From the NCBI RefSeq assembly GCF_000689255.1, contig NZ_HG964446.1:4930152-4994151 (forward strand): a stretch of DNA of 64,000 bases, written 5' to 3'. Below, piece after piece: positions 1 to 8,906 of the stretch; positions within the stretch are counted from its first letter, which is position 1, and each line of letters starts with the position of its first letter. The notes beneath the pieces are model-generated. The model saw nothing but the letters and a program-made list of their open reading frames with translations. It had not been told where the DNA came from and ran no database searches. Source of the DNA: Mycobacterium triplex. Its GTDB lineage: Bacteria > Actinomycetota > Actinomycetes > Mycobacteriales > Mycobacteriaceae. Both the position numbers and the translations under genes were made by a program.

Positions 1-2
1 CC

Positions 3-620
3 GGTCAGGTGTGCGCCGCCTTCAGCCGGGTGCTGCTGCCGGCCAGCCGCTACGACGAATTCACCGCGGCGCTGGTGGCCACCGCCGAATCATTCGTGGT
101 GGGCGATCCATTCGACCCCGCCACGACGATGGGCCCGCTGGTTTCGGCGCGCCAGCGCAACCGGGTGCAGTCCTACCTCGATGCCGGAAGAGACGAAGGT
201 GCCGTCATCGCCACCGGCGGTGGGACGCCTCCCGGCCTGGAAAAGGGCTTCTATATTCAGCCCACGGTATTCACCGGCGTCGACAACTCCATGCGGATCG
301 CCCGTGAGGAAATCTTCGGACCAGTGGCATCGGTGCTGCGCTACGACAGCCTCGATGAGGCCATCGCGATCGCCAACGACTCCGACTACGGACTACACGG
401 CGGTGTGTTCACCGCCGACCCGCAGCGGGCCGCGGAAGTCGCACGCCGCGTCCGCACCGGCACGTTCAGCGTCAATGCCTTTGTCTACAACAGCGAAGCA
501 CCCTTTGGCGGAGTGAAGAATTCCGGCATCGGCCGTGACACCGGCCCCGAAGCCGTGCAGGCCTACTACGAGCTGAAGACCATCAACCTCGACGCACCCA
601 CCGCGGCCCTTTTCAGCTGA
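3..620 (+). CDS. Aldehyde dehydrogenase, C-terminal part (5' end outside window)
   Basis: NAD(P)-dependent aldehyde dehydrogenase, which oxidises an aldehyde to a carboxylic acid. The gene is cut by the window edge: the reading frame enters at base 3 with Gly-Gln-Val-Cys-Ala, and this Cys (codon at 12-14) matches the catalytic thiol of the family. The remaining ~205 residues are the C-terminal catalytic/oligomerisation part, including an EEIFGPV block, an ANDSDYGL block and the terminal PFGGVKNSGIGR motif. It resembles the complete aldehyde dehydrogenase at 3347-4807, so the region carries two paralogues about 3 kb apart. The GTG at 9 is internal, not a start. Substrate unknown; family assignment is secure. 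Confidence 0.93.
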   Translation, partial: GQVCAAFSRVLLPASRYDEFTAALVATAESFVVGDPFDPATTMGPLVSARQRNRVQSYLDAGRDEGAVIATGGGTPPGLEKGFYIQPTVFTGVDNSMRIAREEIFGPVASVLRYDSLDEAIAIANDSDYGLHGGVFTADPQRAAEVARRVRTGTFSVNAFVYNSEAPFGGVKNSGIGRDTGPEAVQAYYELKTINLDAPTAALFS

Positions 621-913
621 CCGTAGCGGCGGTACAGCTTTCCGGCGGCGTCGGTGGCGATGACCGCTCTCGAGAAGCGTTGGAGGAACCCACCTTTGAA
701 CGATCACGACGCGCGTGGGGCTAGGCGCGGAGGATCGGGCCGGCACACTTCGGGTTCCGACCGCACATTTGCTCCGGGCGAGTAAACCTACTACCATTAG
801 GCAAATTGGCGAGGTCTGCACCCGCCACACCCCACAAGCGGCAAGTGGTGGCCCGCGGCTACCGCCTGCCGCGTGTTGTAGTCCGGGACCCGGCACAAAA
901 GGAAGGCGCCGCA
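621..913. other. Non-coding gap with a candidate promoter/operator
   Basis: About 290 bases between the aldehyde dehydrogenase stop and the CoA-transferase start. I see no convincing gene on either strand; the reverse-strand open frame across it is low-complexity Arg/Pro-rich and overlaps real genes. It holds the inverted repeat at 784-804, and a Shine-Dalgarno-like AGGAAGG lies at 900-906. Confidence 0.6.
784..804. promoter_or_regulatory. Candidate TetR operator, copy 1 (AAACCT-N9-AGGCAA)
   Basis: Imperfect inverted repeat AAACCT, nine bases, AGGCAA, 110 bases before the CoA-transferase start. The same element with the same 9-base spacer lies at 6415-6435 (TTACCT-N9-AGGTTT) and 8802-8822 (AAACCT-N9-AGGTTT). 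Assignment to the TetR protein at 8045-8740 is inference. Confidence 0.6.
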
Positions 914-3331
914 TTGACCACGACGTCGATGTTGCCGTTGAGCGCCCTGCGCGTCCTGGATCTCACCGAGAACGCCGCCGAATGGTGTGGCCGCATCCTG
1001 GCCGACCTCGGGGCAGAAGTCATCCGTATCGAGCCGCCGGGCGGATCCCCCGGGCGCCGCGACCCGGTGGCCTTCGCCCTCCGCAACGCCAACAAGGCCG
1101 GGGTCGTCCTCGACCTCGATGATCCCGCCGGCCGGTCGGCGCTGCTGGGGCTGGTGGCCGACGCGGATATCGTGCTCGAGTCCTTGACCCACGCGCAGGC
1201 ACAGGCGCGCGCACTGACGTCGGCGGCGCTGTCGCGGGCAAACCCCGCGCTGGTGGTCGTATCGATCACCGATTTCGGGCGCACCGGCCCGCACCGCGAC
1301 CGGGTGGCCACCGAGGACGTGCTCGCCGCCGCCGGCGGTGTGCTGTCGCGGTCGGGATTGCCCGGCGGCACCCCGCTGCAACCGCCCCGGGGGGTGGTGT
1401 CCTTGACCGTCGGCGTCCACGCCGCGTGGGCGGCCCTGGTGGCGTACGTCAAGCGAGTGCGCACGGGCCGCGGTGAGCACGTAGACGTTTCGGCGTTGGA
1501 GGCAGTAGTCCACGGATTCGACCCGGGCTTCGGTTCGCAAGGCTCCGCGGCAGCCGGACGCTCCGAAACCTTTCCGCGCGGGCGACCCGATGCCGCCAAC
1601 TTCTACCCGATCTTCCCCTGCGCCGACGGCCACGTCCGGATCTGTCTGCTGGCCACCCGCCAGTGGCGTGCGATGTTCTCGTGGCTGGGTGAGCCCGCCG
1701 AATTCGCCGATCCCCGCTATGACGCGATTCCCGCCCGCTTTGCAGCCTCCGACCGGCTCAACCCGCTTATCGCCGCGCTGTTCGCCGATCACAGCCGCGA
1801 GAAGCTCGTCGCCGAGGGCACGGCGCGAGGAATTCCGATCGCCGGTGTGCTGAGCGTCGATGAGGTGCTTGCCAGCGACCACTTCACGGGCACGGGTACC
1901 CTCGCGCCGGCCGAAATCGATGCGGGCCTGCACGCGACCGTGCCGTCCGGCTACGTGTTCATCGACGGCGTGCGCGCTGGGCTGCGTCGGCGCGCACCCC
2001 GCCCCGGCGAGCACAACGACCTGCTGAGCACGACCCGCTCCGCCAGACCCGATCACGACCTCGGGCTACCGTCGTTGCCGAGCGGAGCCCCGCCGCTGAC
2101 CGGTCTGCGGATGCTCGATCTCGGCGTAATCGTGTTCGGCGCCGAACTCGGCCGGCTGTTCGCTGACTACGGCGCCGATGTCATCAAGGTCGAGAACTCC
2201 GCGTTCCCCGATGGTCTGCGCCAGACCCGCAAGGGCGGCGGCATGAATGCCTCATTCGCGTGGGGCCACCGCAACAAACGCGGTCTTGGTCTGGATTTGC
2301 GCAGTCCCGACGGCGCGCGCCTGTTCCGCGAACTCGTCGCCGATACCGACATCGTGGCAGCAAACTTCAAACCCGGCACGCTCGAATCGCTCGGGTTCAG
2401 CCACGCCGAGCTGGCCCGCATCAATCCCCGCCTTGTCGTCACCGATAGCAGCGCGTTCGGCAGTCGCGGCCCGTGGCGAAGCCGGATGGGCTATGGGCCC
2501 CTGGTCCGGGCGTCCTGCGGCCTGTCCGCACTGTGGCGCGACACCGACGCCGATCCCGACGACCCGAGCGCCTTTTGTGACGGCTCCACGGTCTATCCCG
2601 ATCACGTCGCCGGGCACGCCGCGGCGGTCGCGGCACTCGCGGCCGTCATCGGCCGCGGAGCGACCGGACCCGGCCAGTCCATCGAGGTACCGCAGGCCGA
2701 TGTCGCGGTCTATGCGCTGGGCCCCACTCTGGCGGCCGCCTCCAGCCGCCCGGGAAGCGTTGGCGCCGAGGGCAACCGGCGCAGCGGCGCCGCGCCGGCC
2801 GGTGTGTTCCCGTGCGCGGGCGATGACGAGTGGTGCGTGATCGAGGTGCGCGACGACGACGATTGGCGGGCCCTGGCCGCGGTGACCGGCCTGCCGGATG
2901 ATCCGGACGCACGGCACTTCGCCGGACGCGCCGCGCGGCGCGCACAGATCGAGCAGCAGCTGGCCGCCTGGACGGCGCGCCACCATCCCGCCCAGGTAGA
3001 AGAGCGGTTGCAGGCCGTCGGAGTTCCGGCCGCCGCAATGCTGCGCCTGCCCGACGAACTCACGCACCCACAACTGGTCGCGCGGGATTCCTTCCACACC
3101 CTGCACCACCCCCTGCTGTCCCGGCCCGTCCCGGCCTCGGCGCGCGTCGCCGGTTTTTCCAGCATTCCCGATCCCGCGCTGCGTCCGGCGCCGACGCCGG
3201 GCGAACACACCCGGGAAATATGCGCGTCGCTGCTGCGCCTCAAACCCGACGAGATCGACCGCCTTGTTGCAGCCGGGGTGCTGCAGTCTGCACCCGAAGA
3301 CGCCGCGGCGGCGAACCAACCCCCACCGTGA
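914..3331 (+). CDS. Fused two-domain CaiB/BaiF (family III) CoA-transferase
   Basis: Family III CoA-transferases move CoA between organic acids via an aspartyl-CoA intermediate. This 805-aa protein contains two copies of the fold: residues ~8-390 (opening SALRVLDLTENAAEWCGR) and ~396-800 (opening LTGLRMLDLGVIVFGAELG). In the first half the GEHVDVS block keeps the expected catalytic Asp near residue 191. In the second half the matching block reads GQSIEVP, with Glu, so only the N-terminal half looks canonical. The TTG at 914 is preceded by AAAAGGAAGG at a good distance; the open frame extends back to 806 without a ribosome site. It heads a unit with the aldehyde dehydrogenase 15 bases downstream, suggesting activation of an acid for side-chain breakdown. 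Substrate unknown. Confidence 0.9.
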   Translation: MTTTSMLPLSALRVLDLTENAAEWCGRILADLGAEVIRIEPPGGSPGRRDPVAFALRNANKAGVVLDLDDPAGRSALLGLVADADIVLESLTHAQAQARALTSAALSRANPALVVVSITDFGRTGPHRDRVATEDVLAAAGGVLSRSGLPGGTPLQPPRGVVSLTVGVHAAWAALVAYVKRVRTGRGEHVDVSALEAVVHGFDPGFGSQGSAAAGRSETFPRGRPDAANFYPIFPCADGHVRICLLATRQWRAMFSWLGEPAEFADPRYDAIPARFAASDRLNPLIAALFADHSREKLVAEGTARGIPIAGVLSVDEVLASDHFTGTGTLAPAEIDAGLHATVPSGYVFIDGVRAGLRRRAPRPGEHNDLLSTTRSARPDHDLGLPSLPSGAPPLTGLRMLDLGVIVFGAELGRLFADYGADVIKVENSAFPDGLRQTRKGGGMNASFAWGHRNKRGLGLDLRSPDGARLFRELVADTDIVAANFKPGTLESLGFSHAELARINPRLVVTDSSAFGSRGPWRSRMGYGPLVRASCGLSALWRDTDADPDDPSAFCDGSTVYPDHVAGHAAAVAALAAVIGRGATGPGQSIEVPQADVAVYALGPTLAAASSRPGSVGAEGNRRSGAAPAGVFPCAGDDEWCVIEVRDDDDWRALAAVTGLPDDPDARHFAGRAARRAQIEQQLAAWTARHHPAQVEERLQAVGVPAAAMLRLPDELTHPQLVARDSFHTLHHPLLSRPVPASARVAGFSSIPDPALRPAPTPGEHTREICASLLRLKPDEIDRLVAAGVLQSAPEDAAAANQPPP

Positions 3332-3346
3332 AAGGACGGGACACGC

Positions 3347-4807
3347 GTGGACATCTGCCTGGATAGGAATGCGTTTTTCATCGGAGGCGGCTGGTCGCCT
3401 GCGTCGCGGCCCGCGAAAACCACCGACGTGCTCGAAGCGGCCACCGGCAAGCTGCTCGGGAGCGCGACATTGGCCGGCATCGGCGACGTCGACGCCGCGG
3501 TGAACGCCGCGGGTGAGGCCCTGCGGGGTTCGTGGGGGGCCACGTCGGGGGCGCAACGCGCGGAGGTGATGCGCGCGATGGGCGCGTCGCTGAAGGCGCG
3601 CGGCAAGGACATCGCCGCACTGGTCAGCCGCGAAAACGGCATGCCCCGACGACTTTCCCTGGGCGCCAACGGCTTTTTCCCGTCCATCGCGCTGGATTAC
3701 TACGCCGGGTTGGCCGAACGCATCGACGACCAAGACGTTCGGACCGGCGCGCTGTCTCAGGTCACGGTCCGACGCGAACCCGTCGGAGTGGTCGCGGCGG
3801 TGGTCCCGTGGAACTATCCGATGGGCCTGGCCGCGATGAAGATCGCGCCGGCGCTGGCCGCCGGCTGCACGGTCGTGCTCAAACCGCCGCCGGAGACCGC
3901 GCTGGATGCCTTCGCGTGGGCGGATGCCGCATTGCAGGCCGGCCTGCCGGCAGGTGTGCTCAACGTGATCCCCGGCGACCGCGAAGCAGGCGCCGCGTTG
4001 GTCGCTCATCCCGGTGTCGACAAGGTCGCATTCACCGGCTCGACCGCTGCCGGACGCGCGATCGGTGAGGTATGTGGGCGGCTGCTACGGCCGGTCACGC
4101 TGGAACTCGGTGGTAAATCCGCGGCCGTCATCACCGACGACGCCGAACTGGACGACTTTGTGGCCGCGCTGGCCGACATCTGCCTGCCCAACAACGGCCA
4201 GACCTGCCATGCCACCACTCGGATATTGGCGCCGGCATCGAGGTACGGCGAGATCGTCGACGCGGTCACCGATACGGTCCGTGCCTTACGGGTTGGCGAT
4301 CCGCTGGACAAGGCCACCCAAATCGGACCATTGGTCAGCGCGGCCCAGCGCGCCCGGGTGCTCGGCTACATCGAAAACGGCAGGGCCGCCGGTGCGCGGC
4401 TGACCACCGGCGGCGGCGTACCCGCCGATCAGTCCCTGGGTTGGTTCGTCGAACCCACGGTCTTCGCCGACGTCGACAACGCAATGGCGATCGCCCGCGA
4501 CGAGATCTTCGGACCGGTGCTGTGCGTGCTGCCCTACCGCGACGACGACGAGGCCATCGCCATCGCCAACGACTCCGACTACGGGCTGGGCGGCACGGTG
4601 TGGGCGGCCGACCCGGAACGGGGCGCGGCGCTCGCGGCCCGCATGCGCACCGGTTCGGTAGGCATCAATCACTACGCCCTCGACGTCGTCGGGCCGTTCG
4701 GGGGGGTCAAGGCCAGTGGGCTGGGGCGCGAACTGGGGCCCGAAGGCCTGGCACCTTATCTGGCGCTCAAGTCGGTGTACCGGGCACCGGTCCGGGAGGA
4801 CCGGTGA
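3347..4807 (+). CDS. Aldehyde dehydrogenase (NAD(P)+)
   Basis: Complete 486-aa aldehyde dehydrogenase, the usual family length. Visible motifs: PWNYP (Asn156), VLKPPP (Lys179), cofactor loop FTGSTAAGR (229-237), general base Glu253 in LELGGK, catalytic Cys287 in NNGQTC, and terminal PFGGVKASGLGRE. The GTG start at 3347 follows GAAAGGAC. Its stop overlaps the GTG of the thiolase-like gene, so the two are translationally coupled. In context it could oxidise an aldehyde released by the aldolase-type thiolase/DUF35 pair that follows. That role is inference; the enzyme family is certain. Confidence 0.95.
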   Translation: MDICLDRNAFFIGGGWSPASRPAKTTDVLEAATGKLLGSATLAGIGDVDAAVNAAGEALRGSWGATSGAQRAEVMRAMGASLKARGKDIAALVSRENGMPRRLSLGANGFFPSIALDYYAGLAERIDDQDVRTGALSQVTVRREPVGVVAAVVPWNYPMGLAAMKIAPALAAGCTVVLKPPPETALDAFAWADAALQAGLPAGVLNVIPGDREAGAALVAHPGVDKVAFTGSTAAGRAIGEVCGRLLRPVTLELGGKSAAVITDDAELDDFVAALADICLPNNGQTCHATTRILAPASRYGEIVDAVTDTVRALRVGDPLDKATQIGPLVSAAQRARVLGYIENGRAAGARLTTGGGVPADQSLGWFVEPTVFADVDNAMAIARDEIFGPVLCVLPYRDDDEAIAIANDSDYGLGGTVWAADPERGAALAARMRTGSVGINHYALDVVGPFGGVKASGLGRELGPEGLAPYLALKSVYRAPVREDR

Positions 4808-5985
4808 CAGGAGCACTCGTCGGGCTGGGCATGACCGACCTGGGCAAGGTCTATGGGCGCTCGTCGACCGCGCTGGCGGTGGAGGCCGTTCAGCGCGCGG
4901 TCGCTGACGCGGGCCTGGAGCTGCGCGATCTGGACGGGCTGCTGGTCAGCGCCGGGGTGAAACAAGATGTCGGGGTCGGGCTGGCCGCCGTGTTGAGCCT
5001 GGGCGAGCTGAATCTCCTTGCGCAGATCAACGCCTTTGGCGCGACCGCGGCGGTGATGGTCGCGCAGGCCGCGCAGGCCATCGCCGCCGGCGCCGCCACC
5101 ACCGTGGCGTGCGTGTTCGCCGACACGCCGCTGACGGCCGACCGCTCCGCGGGGGCGTCGTGGCGCTCGCCGAGCCGGTCCGGCTCCGCCAATGCCGCCC
5201 GTGGATTGGCCGGCTGGTCACTGGCGTCCGGCGCGGTCAATCCGAACATCCTCTATGCGCTCTGCGCACGCCGGCACATGCAGGCCTACGGGACAACATC
5301 GCGGCAACTCGGCGAAATCGCGGTCGCCCAACGCGCATGGGCCGCAAGCAATCCCGTCGCACAAATGCGCCAGCCGTTGACCATCGACGAACACCAAGAA
5401 TCGCGGTGGATCGCCGAGCCTTTGCACCTGCTGGACTGCTGCCTGGTCAGCAATGGCGCGATCGCGGTGGTCGTCACCGCGCCGGACCGGGCAGCGAACC
5501 TGGCCCATCCACCGGTGTACGTATGGGGTTACGGGCAGGCGCACGCCCCGCGGCGCATGCACACGGGCTCGCAGTGGGGACTGGTCACCCCGGCGGCGCG
5601 GTCGGGACCGCAGGCCATGCGAATGGCCGGCATCGGGGTCGACGACGTGGACGTCGTACAGCTGTACGACTGCTACACCTACACCGTGCTGGTCACCCTC
5701 GAGGACTACGGATTCTGCGCCAAAGGCGAAGGCGGCGAATTCGTTTCGGGGGGCGCGCTGGGGCCGGGCGGCAAGCTTGCCTGCAATACCGGCGGCGGGC
5801 AGCTGTCGGCGTACTACATGTGGGGCATGACCCCACTATCGGAGGCGATCATCCAGGTCCGCGGCCACGGCGGTGCGCGTCAAGCCCCCCGCAACGACGT
5901 GGTGCTGGTCAGCGGGAACGGCGGCATCCTCGAGCACCACGCCACGCTTGTGCTCAGCCCCCATCGACGCGGGACCGCCGCATGA
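4804..5985 (+). CDS. Thiolase-like protein of the SCP-x/Ltp2 type, lacking the nucleophilic Cys
   Basis: 393-aa thiolase-fold protein. The C-terminal half has the typical blocks: DVVQLYDCYTYTVLVTLEDYGFC, CNTGGGQLSAYYMWG and a late RGHGGARQ. Where true thiolases have Cys in an N-R-x-C-x-S-G segment, this protein reads NAFGATAAV, so the acyl-accepting Cys is absent. Known Cys-less relatives (Ltp2 type) act with a DUF35 partner as retro-aldolases in steroid side-chain breakdown, and a DUF35 gene follows with an ATGA overlap. I infer an aldolase releasing a short acyl-CoA and an aldehyde or ketone. The GTG start at 4804 overlaps the preceding stop; a longer open frame from 4441 is out-of-frame read-through of the aldehyde dehydrogenase. 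Confidence 0.88.
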   Translation: MTGALVGLGMTDLGKVYGRSSTALAVEAVQRAVADAGLELRDLDGLLVSAGVKQDVGVGLAAVLSLGELNLLAQINAFGATAAVMVAQAAQAIAAGAATTVACVFADTPLTADRSAGASWRSPSRSGSANAARGLAGWSLASGAVNPNILYALCARRHMQAYGTTSRQLGEIAVAQRAWAASNPVAQMRQPLTIDEHQESRWIAEPLHLLDCCLVSNGAIAVVVTAPDRAANLAHPPVYVWGYGQAHAPRRMHTGSQWGLVTPAARSGPQAMRMAGIGVDDVDVVQLYDCYTYTVLVTLEDYGFCAKGEGGEFVSGGALGPGGKLACNTGGGQLSAYYMWGMTPLSEAIIQVRGHGGARQAPRNDVVLVSGNGGILEHHATLVLSPHRRGTAA

Positions 5986-6407
5986 GCGCCAAGCTGCCCG
6001 CCGTCGTGCGCGACGAGGCCAGCGCCGCGTTTTTCGAGGCTGCCGCGCGCGACGAGTTGCTCCTCAAGCGCGGCCCGTCGGGGACCGTGCTGGCCCCTGA
6101 GGCTCGCACCGACCCGATTACCGGGTCGTCGGATTTGCAACCCTGGGTCGCCACCGGTGCGGGGACGCTGGTCAGCTGGGCCGTCGTTCATCGCGCACCG
6201 CTGCCGGCGCTGGCGGCCTCGGTGCCGTATGTCAGTGCGATCGTCGAATTGGCTGAGGGCCCATGGCTGATGGTGCGGTTGCTGGCCGACGATCCCACCC
6301 GGCTACGTGTGGGTGACCCGGTCCGCGCGCGTTTTGAGCGTTCCGGCGACGACGATGAGGGCGAAGTGATACCGGTATTCGAGCTGGAAAGTCGTTGTGA
6401 CCGTTGA
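5982..6407 (+). CDS. DUF35 / OB-fold partner of the thiolase-like protein
   Basis: 141-aa protein of the DUF35 acyl-CoA-associated OB-fold family: an N-terminal helix (VRDEASAAFFEAAARDELLLKR) followed by a beta-rich domain (GAGTLVSWAVVHRAP, PYVSAIVELAEGPWLMVRL, GDPVRARFE). DUF35 proteins usually start with a rubredoxin-like zinc ribbon with two Cys pairs; here that segment (KRGPSGTVLAPEARTD) contains no Cys, so zinc is probably not bound. ATG at 5982 overlaps the thiolase-like stop, typical of obligate heteromers in this family. Likely the partner subunit of the upstream aldolase/thiolase. Family call good; lost zinc ribbon directly visible. Confidence 0.82.
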   Translation: MSAKLPAVVRDEASAAFFEAAARDELLLKRGPSGTVLAPEARTDPITGSSDLQPWVATGAGTLVSWAVVHRAPLPALAASVPYVSAIVELAEGPWLMVRLLADDPTRLRVGDPVRARFERSGDDDEGEVIPVFELESRCDR

Positions 6408-6435
6408 CACATACTTACCTACCGAAATAAGGTTT
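6404..6435 (+). promoter_or_regulatory. Candidate promoter/operator before the acyl-CoA ligase (operator copy 2)
   Basis: TTGACA at 6404-6409 resembles a -35 box but no good -10 is obvious; it overlaps the DUF35 stop. Just downstream is TTACCT-N9-AGGTTT (6415-6435), the second copy of the inverted repeat found at 784 and 8802. An AT-rich AAATAA lies inside its spacer. Confidence 0.5.
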
Positions 6436-6511
6436 CCTCCGCGTGGCCCCACCTGCGAGCCAGTCCGCTGCTCGTCGCGCTGTGGCCTCATCACAAGGGA
6501 GAGCACACGCG

Positions 6512-8032
6512 ATGACCGAACTGGTAACCGATGGCCTGAGCTACTGGGCGCGCCGGTCCCCCGAGCGCGCCGCCATAGTGTTCGACGGTACGGACACGCT
6601 CGACTATCCGACGCTGGACCGCTGGACCGACTGTGCCGCAACATATCTGGCCGCTGCAGAACTGCAGGCCGGTGACCGGGTCGGCATCATCGGCGACAAC
6701 AGCCTGGAATGGGTCGTTGCCGCGATCGGGGCGCTGAAGATCGGGGTCGTCGTCGTCCCCTTGAACAATCGGTTCACCGCGGAGGAACTGCGCTATCTGG
6801 TCGAAGATTCCGGCCCTCGGCTCGTTCTCTCTGACCACGCCCACCATGACCGGATCACCGCGGCGGTTGACGGGACCGCGGTGCGGGTGTGGCGCCTGGA
6901 AGAGTTCGCCGCGTTGCGCCACGAACAGCACCGTGCAGTTGCCCGCCGCGAAGACGCGCACCCCGACGACATCACCCAAATCGTGTACACGAGCGGAACG
7001 ACCTCGCACCCGAAGGGTGTAATCTTCACCCATCGCAGCACTTTCAATCTTGTTGCGGATCTTGCCATCACCGAACCGGCATTTCGGCCCGGGGCTCGCA
7101 TCATCTATACGCTGTCCATGTCGGGGGCCCCGGGCCTGCTCTGGCACATCCTGCACCCGCTGATCCGGGGCATGACGATCTACTACGAGCGCGGCTTCGA
7201 TGCCGCTACCACGCTGCGCCGGCTCTCCAGCGAGCGGATCCAAATCCATTCTGGTGTACCGCTTTTGTACGAGCGCATGGCAGCCCATCCAGATTTCGCC
7301 GCGGCCGACCTGTCGTCGCTGGAGTTGGCGACGATCGCCGGCGCCTCGGCCCCGGTCGCAACAATGCGGGCTTGGCTCGACAAGGGCGTGACCGTTCAGC
7401 AGGCCTATGGGATGACCGAGCTGGGCGGACTTTCCACGATCAATCCGAAGGACAAGGCCGTCACGCGGCCCGAGTTAATCGGCACCGGAACCGTTTTCAC
7501 GCGGCTGCGCGTGGTGCGGCCCGACGGTACCGACTGCGATCCCGATGAACCCGGTGAAATCATCGTCTCCGGCCCGGGTATCACCCCGGGGTATTGGCGA
7601 AACGATCATGCCTACGCGGCGGCCATGCGCAATGGCTGGTTTCATAGCGGCGACGTCGGGATCCGGGACGCCGACGGGATTCGTGTCGTGGACCGGCTCA
7701 AGGACATCATCATCACGGGAGGCTTCAATGTTGCTCCCTCCGAGATCGAGGCAGTCCTCGCCGAGCTGCCCGGTGTGATCGAGGCATGCGTGGTTTCAGC
7801 GTTCGACCCCAAATTCGGCGAGGCGCCGGCAGCGGTCATCTACACGGATGCGGACGTTACAGCGGAGGCGGTCACCGAACACTGCCGGACACAACTCGCG
7901 GGCTACAAGGTACCGCGCCACGTCATCATCCAACACGCTCCGTTACCCCGGATGGCCAGCGGTAAGGTGGCGCGGCGCCAAATCCGGGACGCACACCCCG
8001 AGCTGACCCTCGACACGCAAGCCGCCGGGTGA
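6512..8032 (+). CDS. AMP-forming acyl-CoA ligase (FadD-like)
   Basis: 506-aa adenylate-forming ligase that activates a carboxylic acid to its CoA thioester via an acyl-AMP. Visible: ATP P-loop YTSGTTSHPKG (159-169), YGMTELGG (299-306), the late FHSGDVG and DRLKDIIITGGFNV hinge region, and a C-terminal ASGKVARRQ with the adenylation Lys. The ATG at 6512 follows AAGGGAGAG at the right distance; the frame runs back to 6443 without a ribosome site. It follows the CoA-transferase/aldolase block and carries the shared operator upstream, so it probably activates the acid entering the same pathway. The acid itself cannot be read from sequence. Confidence 0.93.
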   Translation: MTELVTDGLSYWARRSPERAAIVFDGTDTLDYPTLDRWTDCAATYLAAAELQAGDRVGIIGDNSLEWVVAAIGALKIGVVVVPLNNRFTAEELRYLVEDSGPRLVLSDHAHHDRITAAVDGTAVRVWRLEEFAALRHEQHRAVARREDAHPDDITQIVYTSGTTSHPKGVIFTHRSTFNLVADLAITEPAFRPGARIIYTLSMSGAPGLLWHILHPLIRGMTIYYERGFDAATTLRRLSSERIQIHSGVPLLYERMAAHPDFAAADLSSLELATIAGASAPVATMRAWLDKGVTVQQAYGMTELGGLSTINPKDKAVTRPELIGTGTVFTRLRVVRPDGTDCDPDEPGEIIVSGPGITPGYWRNDHAYAAAMRNGWFHSGDVGIRDADGIRVVDRLKDIIITGGFNVAPSEIEAVLAELPGVIEACVVSAFDPKFGEAPAAVIYTDADVTAEAVTEHCRTQLAGYKVPRHVIIQHAPLPRMASGKVARRQIRDAHPELTLDTQAAG

Positions 8033-8044
8033 ACCCGGGGGCCA

Positions 8045-8740
8045 CTAGGAGGCGGTCGACTCCTCGAGATCCGTTGCCGTCGAACCGTAGTCACCCCAAT
8101 GCTGCGGCGGCGGTGCCGACTCCGGCACCTGCGACGCCGCACCGCGCAGAAAACTGCGGATGGACTCGGCAAAAACTCCGGTAGCAGATCGCTGATTGGC
8201 CGCCACCGCCGCAACCAGAAAGGGCTCGGTGACCGGATCCGCGTTGGCGAAGGGCCGACCGCTGGCCTCGTCGCGGTGCATCGCCTCGGTGATTCCGGCA
8301 CCCAACGTCAACTTGTCCAGGCCTTCAAGGATCAACACCACTTGTTCGAGCGGGACACCAATCTCGGTGAGATACAACGCGGACTCGTTGTAGTTGCGGA
8401 TGAGCACATCGCGTGGCATGAATTGCAGTAGCAGCGGTACGGCATTGTGGTGCCGTAACATCGAATCGCGAAACGCCAGGCTCAGTGCGACGAGCCACTC
8501 AATCCAATTGGGCACCGAGGTGGGGTCGGGCAAGCGTGTCTCGACCACTATCGCCCGCGCCACCGCCTTCAAGATCTCCGCCTTGTCCTCGAAGTGGTGG
8601 TACAGCGATGGCGCCTGCACATTGAGTTCCCGCGCGAGCCGGGGCAGGCTGAACGCGTCGAGGCCCTCCGTGTCGATGATGCGCAACGACGCCTCAACTA
8701 CGGCATCGCGGCGGATTAGGGGCTTGGAGGGACGCGGCAT
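8045..8740 (-). CDS. TetR family regulator
   Basis: About 231-aa TetR repressor. The N-terminal helix-turn-helix is clear (AVVEASLRIIDTEGLDAFSLPRLARELNVQ... with APSLYHHFEDKAEIL as recognition helix and exit). The C-terminal ligand-binding domain is all-helical, with a tail rich in Pro, Ser and Glu. ATG at 8740 or GTG at 8746 are both possible; neither has a strong ribosome site. The gene is convergent with the acyl-CoA ligase and has its own copy of the AAACCT-N9-AGGTTT repeat 62 bases upstream (8802-8822), supporting autoregulation and control of the 0.8-8.0 kb block. The ligand is probably an acyl-CoA (inference). Confidence 0.93.
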   Translation of the reverse strand: MPRPSKPLIRRDAVVEASLRIIDTEGLDAFSLPRLARELNVQAPSLYHHFEDKAEILKAVARAIVVETRLPDPTSVPNWIEWLVALSLAFRDSMLRHHNAVPLLLQFMPRDVLIRNYNESALYLTEIGVPLEQVVLILEGLDKLTLGAGITEAMHRDEASGRPFANADPVTEPFLVAAVAANQRSATGVFAESIRSFLRGAASQVPESAPPPQHWGDYGSTATDLEESTAS

Positions 8741-8801
8741 AGCCACATTATCGACTATTGGCTGCTTGAAAGCAGCAACCGCGACGTGCCATCGGTCACG
8801 T

Positions 8802-8822
8802 AAACCTAAGACCAGCAGGTTT
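8802..8822. promoter_or_regulatory. Candidate TetR operator, copy 3 (AAACCT-N9-AGGTTT)
   Basis: Perfect 6-bp inverted repeat AAACCT/AGGTTT with a 9-base spacer upstream of the TetR gene. It is the most symmetric of three copies with identical spacing (784, 6415, 8802). Confidence 0.62.
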
Positions 8823-8906
8823 GCGCGGTTGAGCCCCGAACCGTTGCGGTGGCTGCCGGCCTAGATGGCCCTTCGCTCGCCTTGGCGGGAGACCGTCGTT
8901 GCGGTA

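Noticed and set aside
2252..4009. Long reverse-strand open frame (585 codons) opposite the CoA-transferase and aldehyde dehydrogenase
   Set aside because: High-GC shadow of the forward genes: Arg/Gly/Ala/His-rich, no motif, no ribosome site, and it overlaps two well-supported enzymes.
4441..4803. N-terminal extension of the thiolase-like protein
   Set aside because: This part is the aldehyde dehydrogenase gene read in another frame; true homology begins at GTG 4804.
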